From Sphingobacterium sp. JB170 (lineage in GTDB: Bacteria; Bacteroidota; Bacteroidia; Sphingobacteriales; Sphingobacteriaceae): a DNA stretch of 52,675 bases. The translations under genes were made by a program, and so were the position numbers. The stretch covers positions 1 to 52,675 of the forward strand of contig NZ_FUKU01000033.1 of assembly GCF_900163865.1 (NCBI RefSeq). Direction: 5' to 3'. The notes under the pieces were generated by a model. That model was given only the letters and a program-made list of their open reading frames with translations, was not told where the DNA came from and did no database searches. Positions 1 to 8,625 of this stretch are shown one piece after another; within the stretch, counting starts at the first letter, position 1; each line of letters begins with the position of its first letter.

Positions 1-95
1 CTATTGATGAAGCGGTAGAAATGGCAAAAGGCAATCCGATTTTTGACCAGGTTGGAGGCAGTATCGAAGTGAGAGAAGTTTTAAACCGTGATTAG
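1..95 (+). CDS. YCII/DGPF-domain protein, C-terminal end only
   Basis: The first 95 bases are an open frame ending at TAG 93-95. The last 30 residues include the stretch AKGNPIF and end VREVLNRD, which resembles the end of YCII-related (DGPF) proteins, where a ...GGSIEVREV tail is usual. The gene begins outside the window. Its stop codon overlaps the GTG start of the following sigma factor by 8 bp, so the two are translationally coupled. DGPF/YCII genes are characteristic neighbours of ECF42 sigma factors, which supports both calls. The catalytic role of these small proteins is not established. Confidence 0.6.
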   Translation, partial: IDEAVEMAKGNPIFDQVGGSIEVREVLNRD

Positions 96-1326
96 TAAAA
101 ACTCACATAAGGAATTGTTACCGCACTTATTCCGGCAGGAATACGCTAAAATGACGGCTGTTCTGTGCCGTCATTTTGGTTTGAAACATTTCGAAGTAGC
201 CGAAGATATTGCAAGCGATACATTTTTAAAAGCGTCTGAACATTGGGCTATAAACGGAATACCCGAAAACCCTACTGCTTGGCTTTACACGGTTGCCAAA
301 AATAAAACCAAAGATTATTTTAAAAATTTATCAGTCTTTGAAACGAAAATCAAAAACGAACGAACAATCAATATTCAAAGTGAACACGATTTTGAATTTG
401 ATAATCAGCTAATCTCCGACAGCCAATTAGCAATAATTTTTGCAGTCTGCAATCCTGCAAATCCAACGGAAGCACAAATCTGTTTGGCACTTCAAATCCT
501 TTGTGGTTTTAGTGTTGAAGAAATCGCCAACGCTTTTCTTGCAAAACAAGAAACAATTAAAAAACGCTTGCAAAGGGCAAGAACCAATCTCCGCAACGAT
601 AATTTTCAAATCAAATCATTAAGCGAAACAGAAATAAAATCAAGATTAGATACAGTTTTAAAGACTTTGTATTTACTGTTTAACGAGGGTTATTTTTCCA
701 AAACAAACAATCAGCAAATAAGAAAAAACCTTTGTTCCGAAGCCGTAAGACTGGCTTTGCTATTAACAGAAAACCCATTGACAAATACGTCACAGACAAA
801 CGCCTTACTGGCTTTAATGTGTTTCCAAAGCTCACGATTGGAAGCAAGAACCAATGATAAAGGCGAAGCTGTTTTGTTTGACGAACAGGATAGAAATTTA
901 TGGGATAAATCACTTATTGAACGAGGAAATTATTATTTGGTAAATGCTACAAATGGAAATGAAATATCAAAATACCATTTGGAAGCTGGTCTTGCTTATT
1001 GGCATACCACACCGACAGATGAATACAGATGGCAACATATTTTACAGCTTTATAACCAGCTTGTTCTTATTGAGTATTCGCCAATTACGGCACTAAACAG
1101 AACATTTGCTTTTGCTAAAGTTTACGGAAACCAAACAGCCATTTTGGAAGCAGAAAAACTAAATTTATTTGAGAGTAATTATTATCATGAATTGTTAGGC
1201 TATTTATATGCTGATACGAATATTGCCAAAGCGATTGGGCATTACAAACAAGCCATCAAAATGACCAAATCCAAAACGGAAAAACAAACATTAGAAAATG
1301 CTGTAAGACGGCTTCAAAAGGCATAG
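88..1326 (+). CDS. ECF42-type RNA polymerase sigma factor with TPR-like C-terminal extension
   Basis: This is a 412-residue sigma-70 family protein. Region 2 lies at about residues 10-80 (AEDIASDTFLKA, WLYTVAKN) and region 4 at about 110-165 (FSVEEIANAFLAKQETIKKRLQRAR). A long C-terminal extension of about 230 residues ends in helical TPR-like sequence. That layout is typical of ECF42 factors (DUF6596 extension), in which the extension rather than an anti-sigma factor is thought to control activity. The GTG start at 88 overlaps the upstream YCII gene; the next in-frame ATG would remove part of region 2. No anti-sigma gene is visible. The downstream gene converges with an 11-bp gap. Confidence 0.85.
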   Translation: MISKNSHKELLPHLFRQEYAKMTAVLCRHFGLKHFEVAEDIASDTFLKASEHWAINGIPENPTAWLYTVAKNKTKDYFKNLSVFETKIKNERTINIQSEHDFEFDNQLISDSQLAIIFAVCNPANPTEAQICLALQILCGFSVEEIANAFLAKQETIKKRLQRARTNLRNDNFQIKSLSETEIKSRLDTVLKTLYLLFNEGYFSKTNNQQIRKNLCSEAVRLALLLTENPLTNTSQTNALLALMCFQSSRLEARTNDKGEAVLFDEQDRNLWDKSLIERGNYYLVNATNGNEISKYHLEAGLAYWHTTPTDEYRWQHILQLYNQLVLIEYSPITALNRTFAFAKVYGNQTAILEAEKLNLFESNYYHELLGYLYADTNIAKAIGHYKQAIKMTKSKTEKQTLENAVRRLQKA

Positions 1327-1336
1327 GCGTTCCGAT

Positions 1337-2638
1337 TTACATTCTGCGACCTTTACTTTTATTTTGTTTGGGTGGCCTTGGCTGTTGTTTTTCGGATTTT
1401 CTTTGTAATCCCTTCTCCGTTTTAAGATTGTTTTTAATCAAACCAACAAGAAAGGTTTTTTCCCACGGTATTTGCTTCGCTTCAAACTGCAATTTCAAGC
1501 CTTTCTTTGCCAGTCCGTGTGTCAATTCAAATCCGTAATGCCTGTTCCATCCAATCCGGTCAAGCAGTCTTTCGGAGGGAAATTGCACAGCGATTAAATC
1601 TTTTGGAAACTCTTTGATAGTCCGGTAATCTGGTTCCTGAAATTCGTGTGTCTTCGGGTTGTATGGAATGGTATAAGTCCTTTTATCCTCATCATAGTAG
1701 TTTGCTATATTCGATAACACAATACCTTTTGAAAGAAAATCATCTTTTGGTCTGAGTTTATCCATTCGTATATCCACATAGAATGTATGTCCCTCTATAT
1801 CAATGGTAGGTAGCATCCCTTTATTCACACGCAAATCATAGGCTTCCTGATTTACAGTTGTTTCAGCAACAACTTTGATATTATAAAAATCCCACGGTAC
1901 AGACTTCGCAATATGGTTCATTGTAAGGTCGCTGTACAATAATCCGCTTTGCGGATTATAACCGTATTCAATGTTAGTTCCTATGGGATCAAGGTAAGTG
2001 AGGTTCGGTACTTCCAATATTACACGGTCCTCAGTTCTGTCCCGACTACCATCACGCATAACATCTGACACTTTATTTTCGCTGATATTATAAAACAGAT
2101 GATAGACACCATCATCTTCATAATATAAATCGTAATGGTATTTATTTAAGAAAATCTCTTCACCTGCTCCGTTCTGGGGACGTAATGAATTGTTTTTTAC
2201 ATCTATCTCATATACCTTTCCGGCTAAATCGATCGTTACAGGCTCGCCATTCAACCTTTTGTTGTACACGTCCTGATTGACCATAATTTCAAAATCGCTT
2301 TTCTGCTCTATGTCTTGTTGCGTACAGCCATATTTACGGCACATACCTTCAGGGTCAATTACTCCTATACGTGGAATTTCAATAGCAAAAGCAGGGTCCG
2401 CAATCTGTGATTGCCCAAATATGCCGTTGAATAACTCGTCAAACGTTGAAGCGGACTTAATGAAATGATAGTTTTTTGTAACAGCACTATATTCAAACGA
2501 GTAGTGTGTACCCTTATCACGTATATTGTCAAAATAAATCTCATTGTGAGGATTGTCTTTTTCAATGAGGGCGATTTTCTCTATATCGAAAAGAAATGTT
2601 GTCCCTTCAATTTCAATTTCTGGCAATTCACTTTCCAT
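1337..2638 (-). CDS. Unrecognised 433-aa protein built of three related repeats
   Basis: I do not recognise this family. The protein has no signal peptide or membrane segment. It contains three diverged copies of a module of about 140 residues. Each opens with a beta-rich I-D-[IL]-x-G-x-x-[FY]-x-[FV]-D core (IEIEGTTFLFDIEK near residue 8; TIDLAGKVYEIDVKN near 135; TIDIEGHTFYVDIRM near 275). Each ends with a D-P/D-R-I-G-x...YG element (IDPEGMCRKYG, LDPIGTNIEYG, LDRIGWNRHYG). Copies two and three are preceded by VNQ-x-[VA]-Y-[ND]-x-R. The C-terminus is Lys/Arg-rich (KQNKSKGRRM). It lies just downstream of the second traD-like gene and probably shares its transcript, so it is likely an accessory gene of the element. 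Confidence 0.6.
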   Translation of the reverse strand: MESELPEIEIEGTTFLFDIEKIALIEKDNPHNEIYFDNIRDKGTHYSFEYSAVTKNYHFIKSASTFDELFNGIFGQSQIADPAFAIEIPRIGVIDPEGMCRKYGCTQQDIEQKSDFEIMVNQDVYNKRLNGEPVTIDLAGKVYEIDVKNNSLRPQNGAGEEIFLNKYHYDLYYEDDGVYHLFYNISENKVSDVMRDGSRDRTEDRVILEVPNLTYLDPIGTNIEYGYNPQSGLLYSDLTMNHIAKSVPWDFYNIKVVAETTVNQEAYDLRVNKGMLPTIDIEGHTFYVDIRMDKLRPKDDFLSKGIVLSNIANYYDEDKRTYTIPYNPKTHEFQEPDYRTIKEFPKDLIAVQFPSERLLDRIGWNRHYGFELTHGLAKKGLKLQFEAKQIPWEKTFLVGLIKNNLKTEKGLQRKSEKQQPRPPKQNKSKGRRM

Positions 2639-2668
2639 ATTTCCTTGTTTTAAAATACAAAGGGAAGT

Positions 2669-3142
2669 CTATACAAACTCCCCAATATCAAAATCACTCA
2701 AATCATCTTTCCGCAAAGTGGAAGAAGCGGCTTCCGTTTCAGATGAGAGTGTGCTGTCCAAAAGCTCGGCAATTTTTCGGGATGCACCCTCAATGGAATT
2801 TTCCAGTAGGCTGAATAATTCAGTTCCCTGTAATCTTTGAACTATCGCCACCGCTGTTTTCTTTTGAGCTTGTTCCAAATTCTCTTTTTGGAGCAATACC
2901 CCTACGGAGCTTAGTTCATCAAAGGTAACCCCCTGGGCAAGACTGTTATCGCCACCGGATATTCCGTACCTGTTCCATTCTTCTTTCTCTTCCTCCAAAT
3001 CAGGTATATTACTAAAAACTTCGTCCAGCTCTTCCTGCGGAATTTGAACACCTACGGTTTCATTTTCGTCGCATTCAATGTCTAAATTACCAGGGTTTAT
3101 CTCCGGATCCGTTATTTGGCTTTCTATGGCAGTGTTTGGCAC
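2669..3142 (-). CDS. Partial second copy of traD (lacks the N-terminal membrane anchor)
   Basis: This 157-residue protein is over 90 percent identical, from about residue 19 onward, to the C-terminal part of the full traD product at 9116-9757. Both share long stretches around VGVQIPQEELDEVF and SLLENSIEGASRKIAELL. The first 18 residues are only loosely related (PNTAIESQ against PNSANERQ). The N-terminal membrane helix of the other copy is absent. The reading frame opens with GTG inside a sequence that is a shortened version of traD, so it is probably a duplication remnant that still has an open frame. A terminator-like hairpin lies just upstream. It and the full traD flank the copper cassette as direct repeats. 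Confidence 0.75.
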   Translation of the reverse strand: MPNTAIESQITDPEINPGNLDIECDENETVGVQIPQEELDEVFSNIPDLEEEKEEWNRYGISGGDNSLAQGVTFDELSSVGVLLQKENLEQAQKKTAVAIVQRLQGTELFSLLENSIEGASRKIAELLDSTLSSETEAASSTLRKDDLSDFDIGEFV

Positions 3143-3171
3143 TGAATGGCGTTACAGTCAGTGTAGGAGAA

Positions 3172-3207
3172 AAAAAACGCCAAACTTTTTACAGTTTGAC
3201 GTTTTTT
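3172..3207 (-). terminator. Bidirectional terminator hairpin after the copper cassette
   Basis: The 15-nt arms 3172-3186 (AAAAAACGCCAAACT) and 3193-3207 (AGTTTGACGTTTTTT) are complementary apart from one position, with a 6-nt loop. On the minus strand the odd position is a G-U pair and the stem ends in a U-run, so it should stop transcripts leaving the 3351-9021 gene group. The A/T tails make it work in principle in both directions. Confidence 0.7.
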
Positions 3208-3350
3208 AAATTAGTTTGGGATTGCTTATCAGAAACTATATGTCACATTGAGATAAATTTTCTTTCGGTTTTAATCGGCAAAAGAGTAGTAGTATTTATC
3301 AAACTGGTTTCCCATACCTGCTTTTTGCTGAATCAGGCTTCAACAAAAAG

Positions 3351-4370
3351 CTATCGACCAGTAAATTGCTTGTCGCTTAATGTTTTTAAAAATGAAATAA
3401 TGTCTTCTTTTTCCTGTTCGGTAAGTGGTATTCTGTTACCGTTATTTTTGAAAACAGGGTCTAAATTATCCGCATCTAAAACTCCATTATCAAAATAATC
3501 CAGTACATCTTTTATCGTAGCGAACTGACCGAAACTTCCGTAGGGTGCTGTGTATTCGACATTGCGTAATGACGGCACACGAAAGCTCATATAATCGTTC
3601 ATATCTCCGGTAACTCTTGCCCGTCCAGCTTCATTGGAATTTGTATTTACAGGAAAACCTATGTTTCTGAAAGTTTGGTCGGTAAAGAGTTCTGTACTGT
3701 GGCAAGCGATACATTTCTGTTGAAAAACATGATATCCTTGCATTTCATTTTCGGTAAATGTAGCTTCGTTTCGTTTTACCCTGTCGTATTTGCTGTTCGC
3801 CGATACGAGCGTGTATTCATATTGGGCGATGCTTCTGTAAATTCTTTCGGGTGTTATGGTCTCATCTCCAAATGTTTTTTTGAATAGATTTACATAATCG
3901 TTATCTCCACTAATTTTACCCATTACTTCCAAGATCGATGAGGCCATTTCCTCGTGGGTAATAATCGGTACAAGTGGTTGGCTTTCTAAATTTAGTTTAC
4001 TTCCGTCCCAATTGTAGAACCGCATAAATGCAAGGTTTTGAATAGGTGGTGTATTTCTAAGTCCTATTCTTCCTTCGATTCCTACTGCCTGGATATTATT
4101 GTCGGCAAAAGCCGATGCTTGGTTATGGCAGCTGGCGCAGGAAATGGTATTGTCTGCACTTAATCTTTTATCTGAGAATAGTTTCTCCCCCAATATCACT
4201 CCGTATTTTGTAGGCCTATTGGTGTAAAAAGAACTGTTCATCTCAGGAAAACCTGCAGGAGTATTAAATATCAATTCAGGATTGTCGTACAAAAATGGCT
4301 CATAATCATCGTCTTTACTACAAGATGCTACTAAAAGAATGACCAGTAGTAACCAAATTATTTTTCTCAT
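3351..4370 (-). CDS. MbnH-like di-heme cytochrome c peroxidase-family lipoprotein
   Basis: This 339-residue exported protein has a lipobox (LLVASC, Cys17) followed by SKDDD. That acidic start matches the signal that sends Bacteroidota lipoproteins to the cell surface. Two c-type heme sites are present, C78-A-S-C81-H82 and C220-I-A-C223-H224, as in the bacterial di-heme peroxidase/MauG family. It directly follows an MbnP-type gene. In methanotrophs, the MbnH partner of MbnP oxidises a Trp of MbnP to kynurenine and helps create a copper site. I infer the same job here: maturation of the neighbouring MbnP-like protein in a copper-acquisition operon. A classical peroxide-detoxifying peroxidase is the alternative, but the neighbourhood argues against it. 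Confidence 0.85.
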   Translation of the reverse strand: MRKIIWLLLVILLVASCSKDDDYEPFLYDNPELIFNTPAGFPEMNSSFYTNRPTKYGVILGEKLFSDKRLSADNTISCASCHNQASAFADNNIQAVGIEGRIGLRNTPPIQNLAFMRFYNWDGSKLNLESQPLVPIITHEEMASSILEVMGKISGDNDYVNLFKKTFGDETITPERIYRSIAQYEYTLVSANSKYDRVKRNEATFTENEMQGYHVFQQKCIACHSTELFTDQTFRNIGFPVNTNSNEAGRARVTGDMNDYMSFRVPSLRNVEYTAPYGSFGQFATIKDVLDYFDNGVLDADNLDPVFKNNGNRIPLTEQEKEDIISFLKTLSDKQFTGR

Positions 4371-4427
4371 GGTCTAATGGAAATTTTGAAAAGAACCGGC
4401 TGTATCTGGCCGGCTCTGTTTACCAAA

Positions 4428-5297
4428 TTAGTTTTCTACTTTGATAATAGAAAACATACCTTTAAGGTCACTGGTTCCGTTTCCTCCTAGGTTATCCACA
4501 AACTTTGTCATCTGAACCGCCGTGTGAATATTGGGCGTTGCATTATCATTCATCCCGGTTCCAGACGATAGTGTTATTTTGTGCGCATTTCCGCTCAACA
4601 ATTTATCAAAATCTGCTTTGATGATGATTTTAGGAGCATTGACTCCCACGTTAGCATTTTGAGGCAGGTCTAGAACAATATTCCTGTACGCGTCCACACC
4701 TTGTACGTGATTACCATTTTCATCATCTTCTACGGTACTTCCGGTATGGATAGACAATTCTTTATTGTCCGTACCGTAAAACCCTTCGATTTTGGTAAAG
4801 CGGTATCCGGTTCCCCATTCCCACATCGTTTCGGTATCATTGGCACCGGCCGAGGCATAGAAATTAGGAAATCTTACCTGATCTAAAGTATTCAAATCAG
4901 TTCTTACTCCCAATCCAAATTTGATCTGTCTATATTCTGCCGTAGGAATATTGCTCAAAACATAATTCAATGTTGTTGGCTTAGCATGATTTACAATCGT
5001 TGCTCCTTTGTCCAGATCGTTTACGTTATAAGGGACTTCCGTGCCGTCCGCTTTTACAAGACGAATATTGCTGATCACATATTTCAATTCCGAAAAATGG
5101 TGTACTTGCCCGGCATCGGAAGTGTTTGCGGTAGCATTAGAAGAAGTTGCTCCACCCAAGACAATTTCGGTATCTCCAAAAGTGTTTTTGAACTCAAGTT
5201 TTACTTTGTTTGCAACAGGTGCATCATCATCTTTGCTACAAGATACTAACGCCAATGAAACGGCAGACAACAATAGGTACTTTTTTAGATTTTTCAT
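4428..5297 (-). CDS. MbnP-like copper-binding surface lipoprotein
   Basis: This 289-residue lipoprotein has signal peptide MKNLKKYLLL...ALVSC and mature start CSKDDD, matching the surface-export signal. The body is beta-rich (LEFKNTFGD, LKYVISNIRLVKADG, PTAEYRQIKFGLGV). The family's aromatic element is at residues 158-166, MWEWGTGYR, with Trp159 and Trp161. In the MbnP family one such Trp is converted to kynurenine by MbnH, encoded here 57 bp downstream. His66-His67 and other His residues could add metal ligands. The operon position between an OprC-like receptor and MbnH supports a role in capturing copper outside the cell. Which Trp is modified cannot be told from sequence. Confidence 0.8.
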   Translation of the reverse strand: MKNLKKYLLLSAVSLALVSCSKDDDAPVANKVKLEFKNTFGDTEIVLGGATSSNATANTSDAGQVHHFSELKYVISNIRLVKADGTEVPYNVNDLDKGATIVNHAKPTTLNYVLSNIPTAEYRQIKFGLGVRTDLNTLDQVRFPNFYASAGANDTETMWEWGTGYRFTKIEGFYGTDNKELSIHTGSTVEDDENGNHVQGVDAYRNIVLDLPQNANVGVNAPKIIIKADFDKLLSGNAHKITLSSGTGMNDNATPNIHTAVQMTKFVDNLGGNGTSDLKGMFSIIKVEN

Positions 5298-5337
5298 TTT
5301 TTTAAAATTTAATTATTAATATTGATCTACTTTGTAG

Positions 5338-7326
5338 TTAAAAATTTATCTTCAAAGACGTAAAAATATTACGTCCCATTCTCGGAATATTTCCCCAATC
5401 AGCATACGTACTGTAATGTTCGTTTAATATGTTTTCCGCCCCCATCTGAAAAATACTTCTAACGTTTTTGATATAGAATGTATAATCGGCCGAAATATTC
5501 CAAACCGTATATTTAGGTGTTTCATCTTCTCCATATTCTGGACTATAATGGACCTGTGCCAGATCACCGTTTACCGAAGTTTGAACCCCGAATTTCTTAT
5601 AATGATATTGGAGTGAAGTCTGATAACTCAGCGGACGGATAAAGGGTAGATTACCGTCTTTATCGTCTTGTCCACGAGCATAAGTCAGTGTACCATTCCA
5701 ATGCAAATGATCCAAAATATTGTATCTCGCATTAAGTGAAAAATTAAACAACCTAGCATAATCCAATGAAGTATAACCTTTAACGCCAACTGATTGGTAA
5801 TTCATCGGACTGCCCAAGCTCAAGATCTTCCCAATAATATAGTTTTGGATATGGAAGTAGTTTACTTTGGCCTCTATGCTCATTTTTTCCTTTTTTAAAC
5901 CAGCACTTGCATTGGCTTCATAAGAAATTTCATTTTTCAGATCGGGATTTCCTATGTAATCATAGCGGTCGAAACTATTGTAAATATAATAGCCATAACC
6001 TTCCGATACGGACGGAGCTCTGTGTCCATAACCCGCACCGACCGAAAAGTTAAAATCGCTGATATTTAATATATAGTTTGCGTTCAGGCTTGGTAAAAGA
6101 CGTGTCTTTTCTTGGGGAGCTCCCGGATAAAAAATCCAGTTAAAGTCCACATATTTGGAATGGTTGTAGTTTACACCCAATGAACCACCAAAATTGACCT
6201 GACTTTTTTCGGTAAAGTCTAATGAATTATTTACCGAAAGTCCTGCATATCGGGTAGTCACCCAAGGCCAACTGTAGGCAAACATTGTCCGTTCGCTTCT
6301 GTCTTGTGGATACATACGCATTTCCGCTATGGACAAATTATTATAGGCATTGAGTTGAATTTCTGACGAAAGATTGTCTTTTATCAGATTGACTTTTGAT
6401 ACCAACCCATATGTCGTACTCCAGCCCGGCATATCCATATGCACCAGGTTTTCGGGTCTTTTGGTGTCGTCCATATAATGTTCTATAGCATTGAAATAGA
6501 TTTTAGAGTCCCAAACTCTTATCAATCCTTCCTCAAATAACTGCTTATATGCAACTGATGTAATCAAAGCCCTGGAAAGCCATAAATCCATTGGAAGGGC
6601 AGGATATCCGACATCTTTTGCGACGTCAAAAATGGCATCGGCCCTTAATGAAGATAGTGGACTTGTTTTATAGGCCAAGCCCAATGAAGTATTGAATTTG
6701 TTGAATTGTGAATGATTTACTTCATCGTTATTTCCGTCAGAATAATTCTCTGCCTTTCGGTAAGAGATACTTCCGTCTGCGACAAATTTATCACTCGAAT
6801 ACGATACATTCCCGAGATTGAAAAACTGCTTATTGTTAAACTCAAATCCCGTTTGGTAACTTCCTCTCCAGTTCTTTTCATCTGTGAATGCCGTGCTTTT
6901 TCTCTTCAAATCGATACTTCCTGCAATGGTGGAGCCATGCATGCTTCCTTCTTGTCCTGACTTGATATCAATTGTAGCCAGATTATTGCTCTCTACATAT
7001 GAAGTAATCGGATCCATCTTATCGGTACAGGCTCCAAAAATGTGCATACCGTCAATTGTAATTGTTGAACGTTCGGTACTCATATTATTGAGCAACGGCT
7101 CCCAAGCATAAGCCCCTCTTTTGATAAAACTGATATTTTCGGAAGACGCCAAAAATTCATCCACAGAAACAGCCATTTTCATTTCGGTTTCAATCTTTTT
7201 TTTGACTGCAGCAGTTATTATGACTTCTTCGAGTTCGGTTACCTTCGTACTGTCATTTTCTACCCTTGCGTTTTGGCCATTGGCACTTATTCCCCAGCAA
7301 AGCAATAGTATGGTTATATATCTCAT
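5338..7326 (-). CDS. TonB-dependent outer-membrane receptor, OprC/NosA-like (copper)
   Basis: Start chosen at the ATG at 7326 (MRYITILLLCWGISANGQ), which gives a clean signal peptide and begins just after the upstream stop codon; a longer frame exists. The product is about 662 residues: a plug (EVIITAAV, ITIDGMHIFGA) then a 22-strand-type barrel ending in NIFTSLKINF. In the plug, GACTDKMDPITSYVE contains C100-x-x-x-M104. The same CxxxM arrangement, with an H-x-M from a barrel loop, forms the copper site of Pseudomonas OprC. A candidate partner, H296-M-D-M299, is present about 195 residues later, close to the OprC spacing. No CarboxypepD domain is present. The MbnP, MbnH and YtkA-like neighbours make copper the likely substrate. 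Confidence 0.85.
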   Translation of the reverse strand: MRYITILLLCWGISANGQNARVENDSTKVTELEEVIITAAVKKKIETEMKMAVSVDEFLASSENISFIKRGAYAWEPLLNNMSTERSTITIDGMHIFGACTDKMDPITSYVESNNLATIDIKSGQEGSMHGSTIAGSIDLKRKSTAFTDEKNWRGSYQTGFEFNNKQFFNLGNVSYSSDKFVADGSISYRKAENYSDGNNDEVNHSQFNKFNTSLGLAYKTSPLSSLRADAIFDVAKDVGYPALPMDLWLSRALITSVAYKQLFEEGLIRVWDSKIYFNAIEHYMDDTKRPENLVHMDMPGWSTTYGLVSKVNLIKDNLSSEIQLNAYNNLSIAEMRMYPQDRSERTMFAYSWPWVTTRYAGLSVNNSLDFTEKSQVNFGGSLGVNYNHSKYVDFNWIFYPGAPQEKTRLLPSLNANYILNISDFNFSVGAGYGHRAPSVSEGYGYYIYNSFDRYDYIGNPDLKNEISYEANASAGLKKEKMSIEAKVNYFHIQNYIIGKILSLGSPMNYQSVGVKGYTSLDYARLFNFSLNARYNILDHLHWNGTLTYARGQDDKDGNLPFIRPLSYQTSLQYHYKKFGVQTSVNGDLAQVHYSPEYGEDETPKYTVWNISADYTFYIKNVRSIFQMGAENILNEHYSTYADWGNIPRMGRNIFTSLKINF

Positions 7327-7330
7327 AGCA

Positions 7331-8257
7331 TCAGAATAATATGTCAATATAAAGTTCACTTTTTGCGCCCTCGATTCCAGGGGTAAAATCAGTCGGCACT
7401 TCTGTTCCTTTGATGACTTCTCCGTTTTGATTTTGCAGTATGAAATTCAAAGTCCAGTTTCCTGTCATCGTATAATTGACCACTCCGTAATACAAACCGT
7501 CATTTTGTTGCGTCAAATCCTGGTTATTCGGAGACGAATGATTTCCCATCGACGGTTCGGGCATTCTCGGATCTAACAACAGGGTATGATTGCTCACTTC
7601 GGAATATGAAAACTGTGACGGGTCGGGAAAATTTCCGGCAGGTGTAGTTGGTTGATTGTATTTATAAATCCCTGCAACCAATTCGTTTTCGGCAACCTTA
7701 GGTTTTTGAGGAGCAACGAGTGCAATAAAATACTGTTCCCCGTCATTTCCTATAAATGCGGACATATTAAGGTTTTTATTGGTTTGCACTTGCACATTAA
7801 TAGGTTGATGAACCGTAAATGTTTGAGCATTGTCCGAAAAGCTGATATAAACTTCCCAACGCTCCATAGGGTCGCTTTCACTTGTAAATACAGCATATCC
7901 CGAATAGAATTGCTCGTCTGAGTTGTAAACCAAATCATACCTGTGGGGGCATGAAGTAGTGTTATTGCTATCGGAATTTGTAAGTAACGGTAATAAAGTA
8001 ACATCCGAGCCATTCAAAGGCTGATTGGTTTGGGTGTTGACAATTTTTAACCGAATTTCATTATATCCTTTAAAAAAAGTTCCGTTCAATGCTTCGACAC
8101 TGATTGAATAACCATTGGTATGTAGGGAAACGGCTTCTTTAAATTCAAAGTATTCCGTAACATCCCTGCGCATCTCTGCTTCAAAATCAGTTTTGTCTAT
8201 CGTACAGGAGGTAACCGTAAAACACAGTACGACTACCATAAATTTGAAAAACTTCAT
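7331..8257 (-). CDS. Lipoprotein with two FixH/YtkA-like domains
   Basis: Start set at 8257, where MKFFKFMVVVLCFTVTSC forms a lipoprotein signal peptide; the longer frame upstream has no such feature. The 308-residue product shows two beta-sandwich stretches. The first, about residues 45-150, includes FFKGYNEIRLKIVN and RWEVYISF. The second, about 235-290, has the YtkA/FixH hallmarks MPEPSMGNH and GLYYGVVNYTMTGNWTLNF. Met/His pairs in the second domain (P-x-M-G-N-H) suit copper binding, as in other YtkA-like copper proteins. It ends 4 bp before the receptor start, so the two are co-transcribed. I infer a surface or periplasmic copper carrier for the receptor. Confidence 0.65.
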   Translation of the reverse strand: MKFFKFMVVVLCFTVTSCTIDKTDFEAEMRRDVTEYFEFKEAVSLHTNGYSISVEALNGTFFKGYNEIRLKIVNTQTNQPLNGSDVTLLPLLTNSDSNNTTSCPHRYDLVYNSDEQFYSGYAVFTSESDPMERWEVYISFSDNAQTFTVHQPINVQVQTNKNLNMSAFIGNDGEQYFIALVAPQKPKVAENELVAGIYKYNQPTTPAGNFPDPSQFSYSEVSNHTLLLDPRMPEPSMGNHSSPNNQDLTQQNDGLYYGVVNYTMTGNWTLNFILQNQNGEVIKGTEVPTDFTPGIEGAKSELYIDILF

Positions 8258-8625
8258 TAGTAAAATATTTTTAAATATTTCATTTTTGAAAAATTTAAGT
8301 GATAGCAGTGGCTGCACGGCACGGCTCATTGACAAACCATTCGTACAGATGTCTGCAAAAATTTCGATAAAGTGACGGGTAACCCAATGGCAATGACTGT
8401 ATGCTCGTGAACATACGCCTGACTATATCAATGTAACATCATACCATCGCATAACTTGTCACTACAACACGTAATGATGTTACGCTATCGTATAAGCCGT
8501 TGATACAATACAGCCAGCATTATACTGATCGTATAATACATAGATACAAACATGGTAAATCATCATAGCATAGCGTATGGATGATAAGACCAGATTGCCA
8601 TAAAAATTGGGAAAGCTAAATATAC
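8258..8625. other. 368-bp gap with short inverted and direct repeats
   Basis: No gene is supported here. Within about 8390-8600 the sequence is unusually rich in related short words. GTAACATCAT (8433-8442) and ATGATGTTAC (8474-8483) form a perfect 10-bp inverted repeat with a 31-bp spacer. ATCGTATAA occurs at 8487 and again at 8528. AGCTAA (8614) and TTAGCT (8626) form a small stem over the stop codon of the next gene. It splits the copper operon after its first gene and could attenuate or process the transcript, or be a decayed repeat. No TAnnTTTG box for the downstream lipoprotein gene was found. Confidence 0.35.

Noticed and set aside
4701..7339. Several 60-90 codon plus-strand frames opposite the TonB and MbnP genes
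   Set aside because: They lie wholly inside strongly supported minus-strand genes and lack recognisable features.
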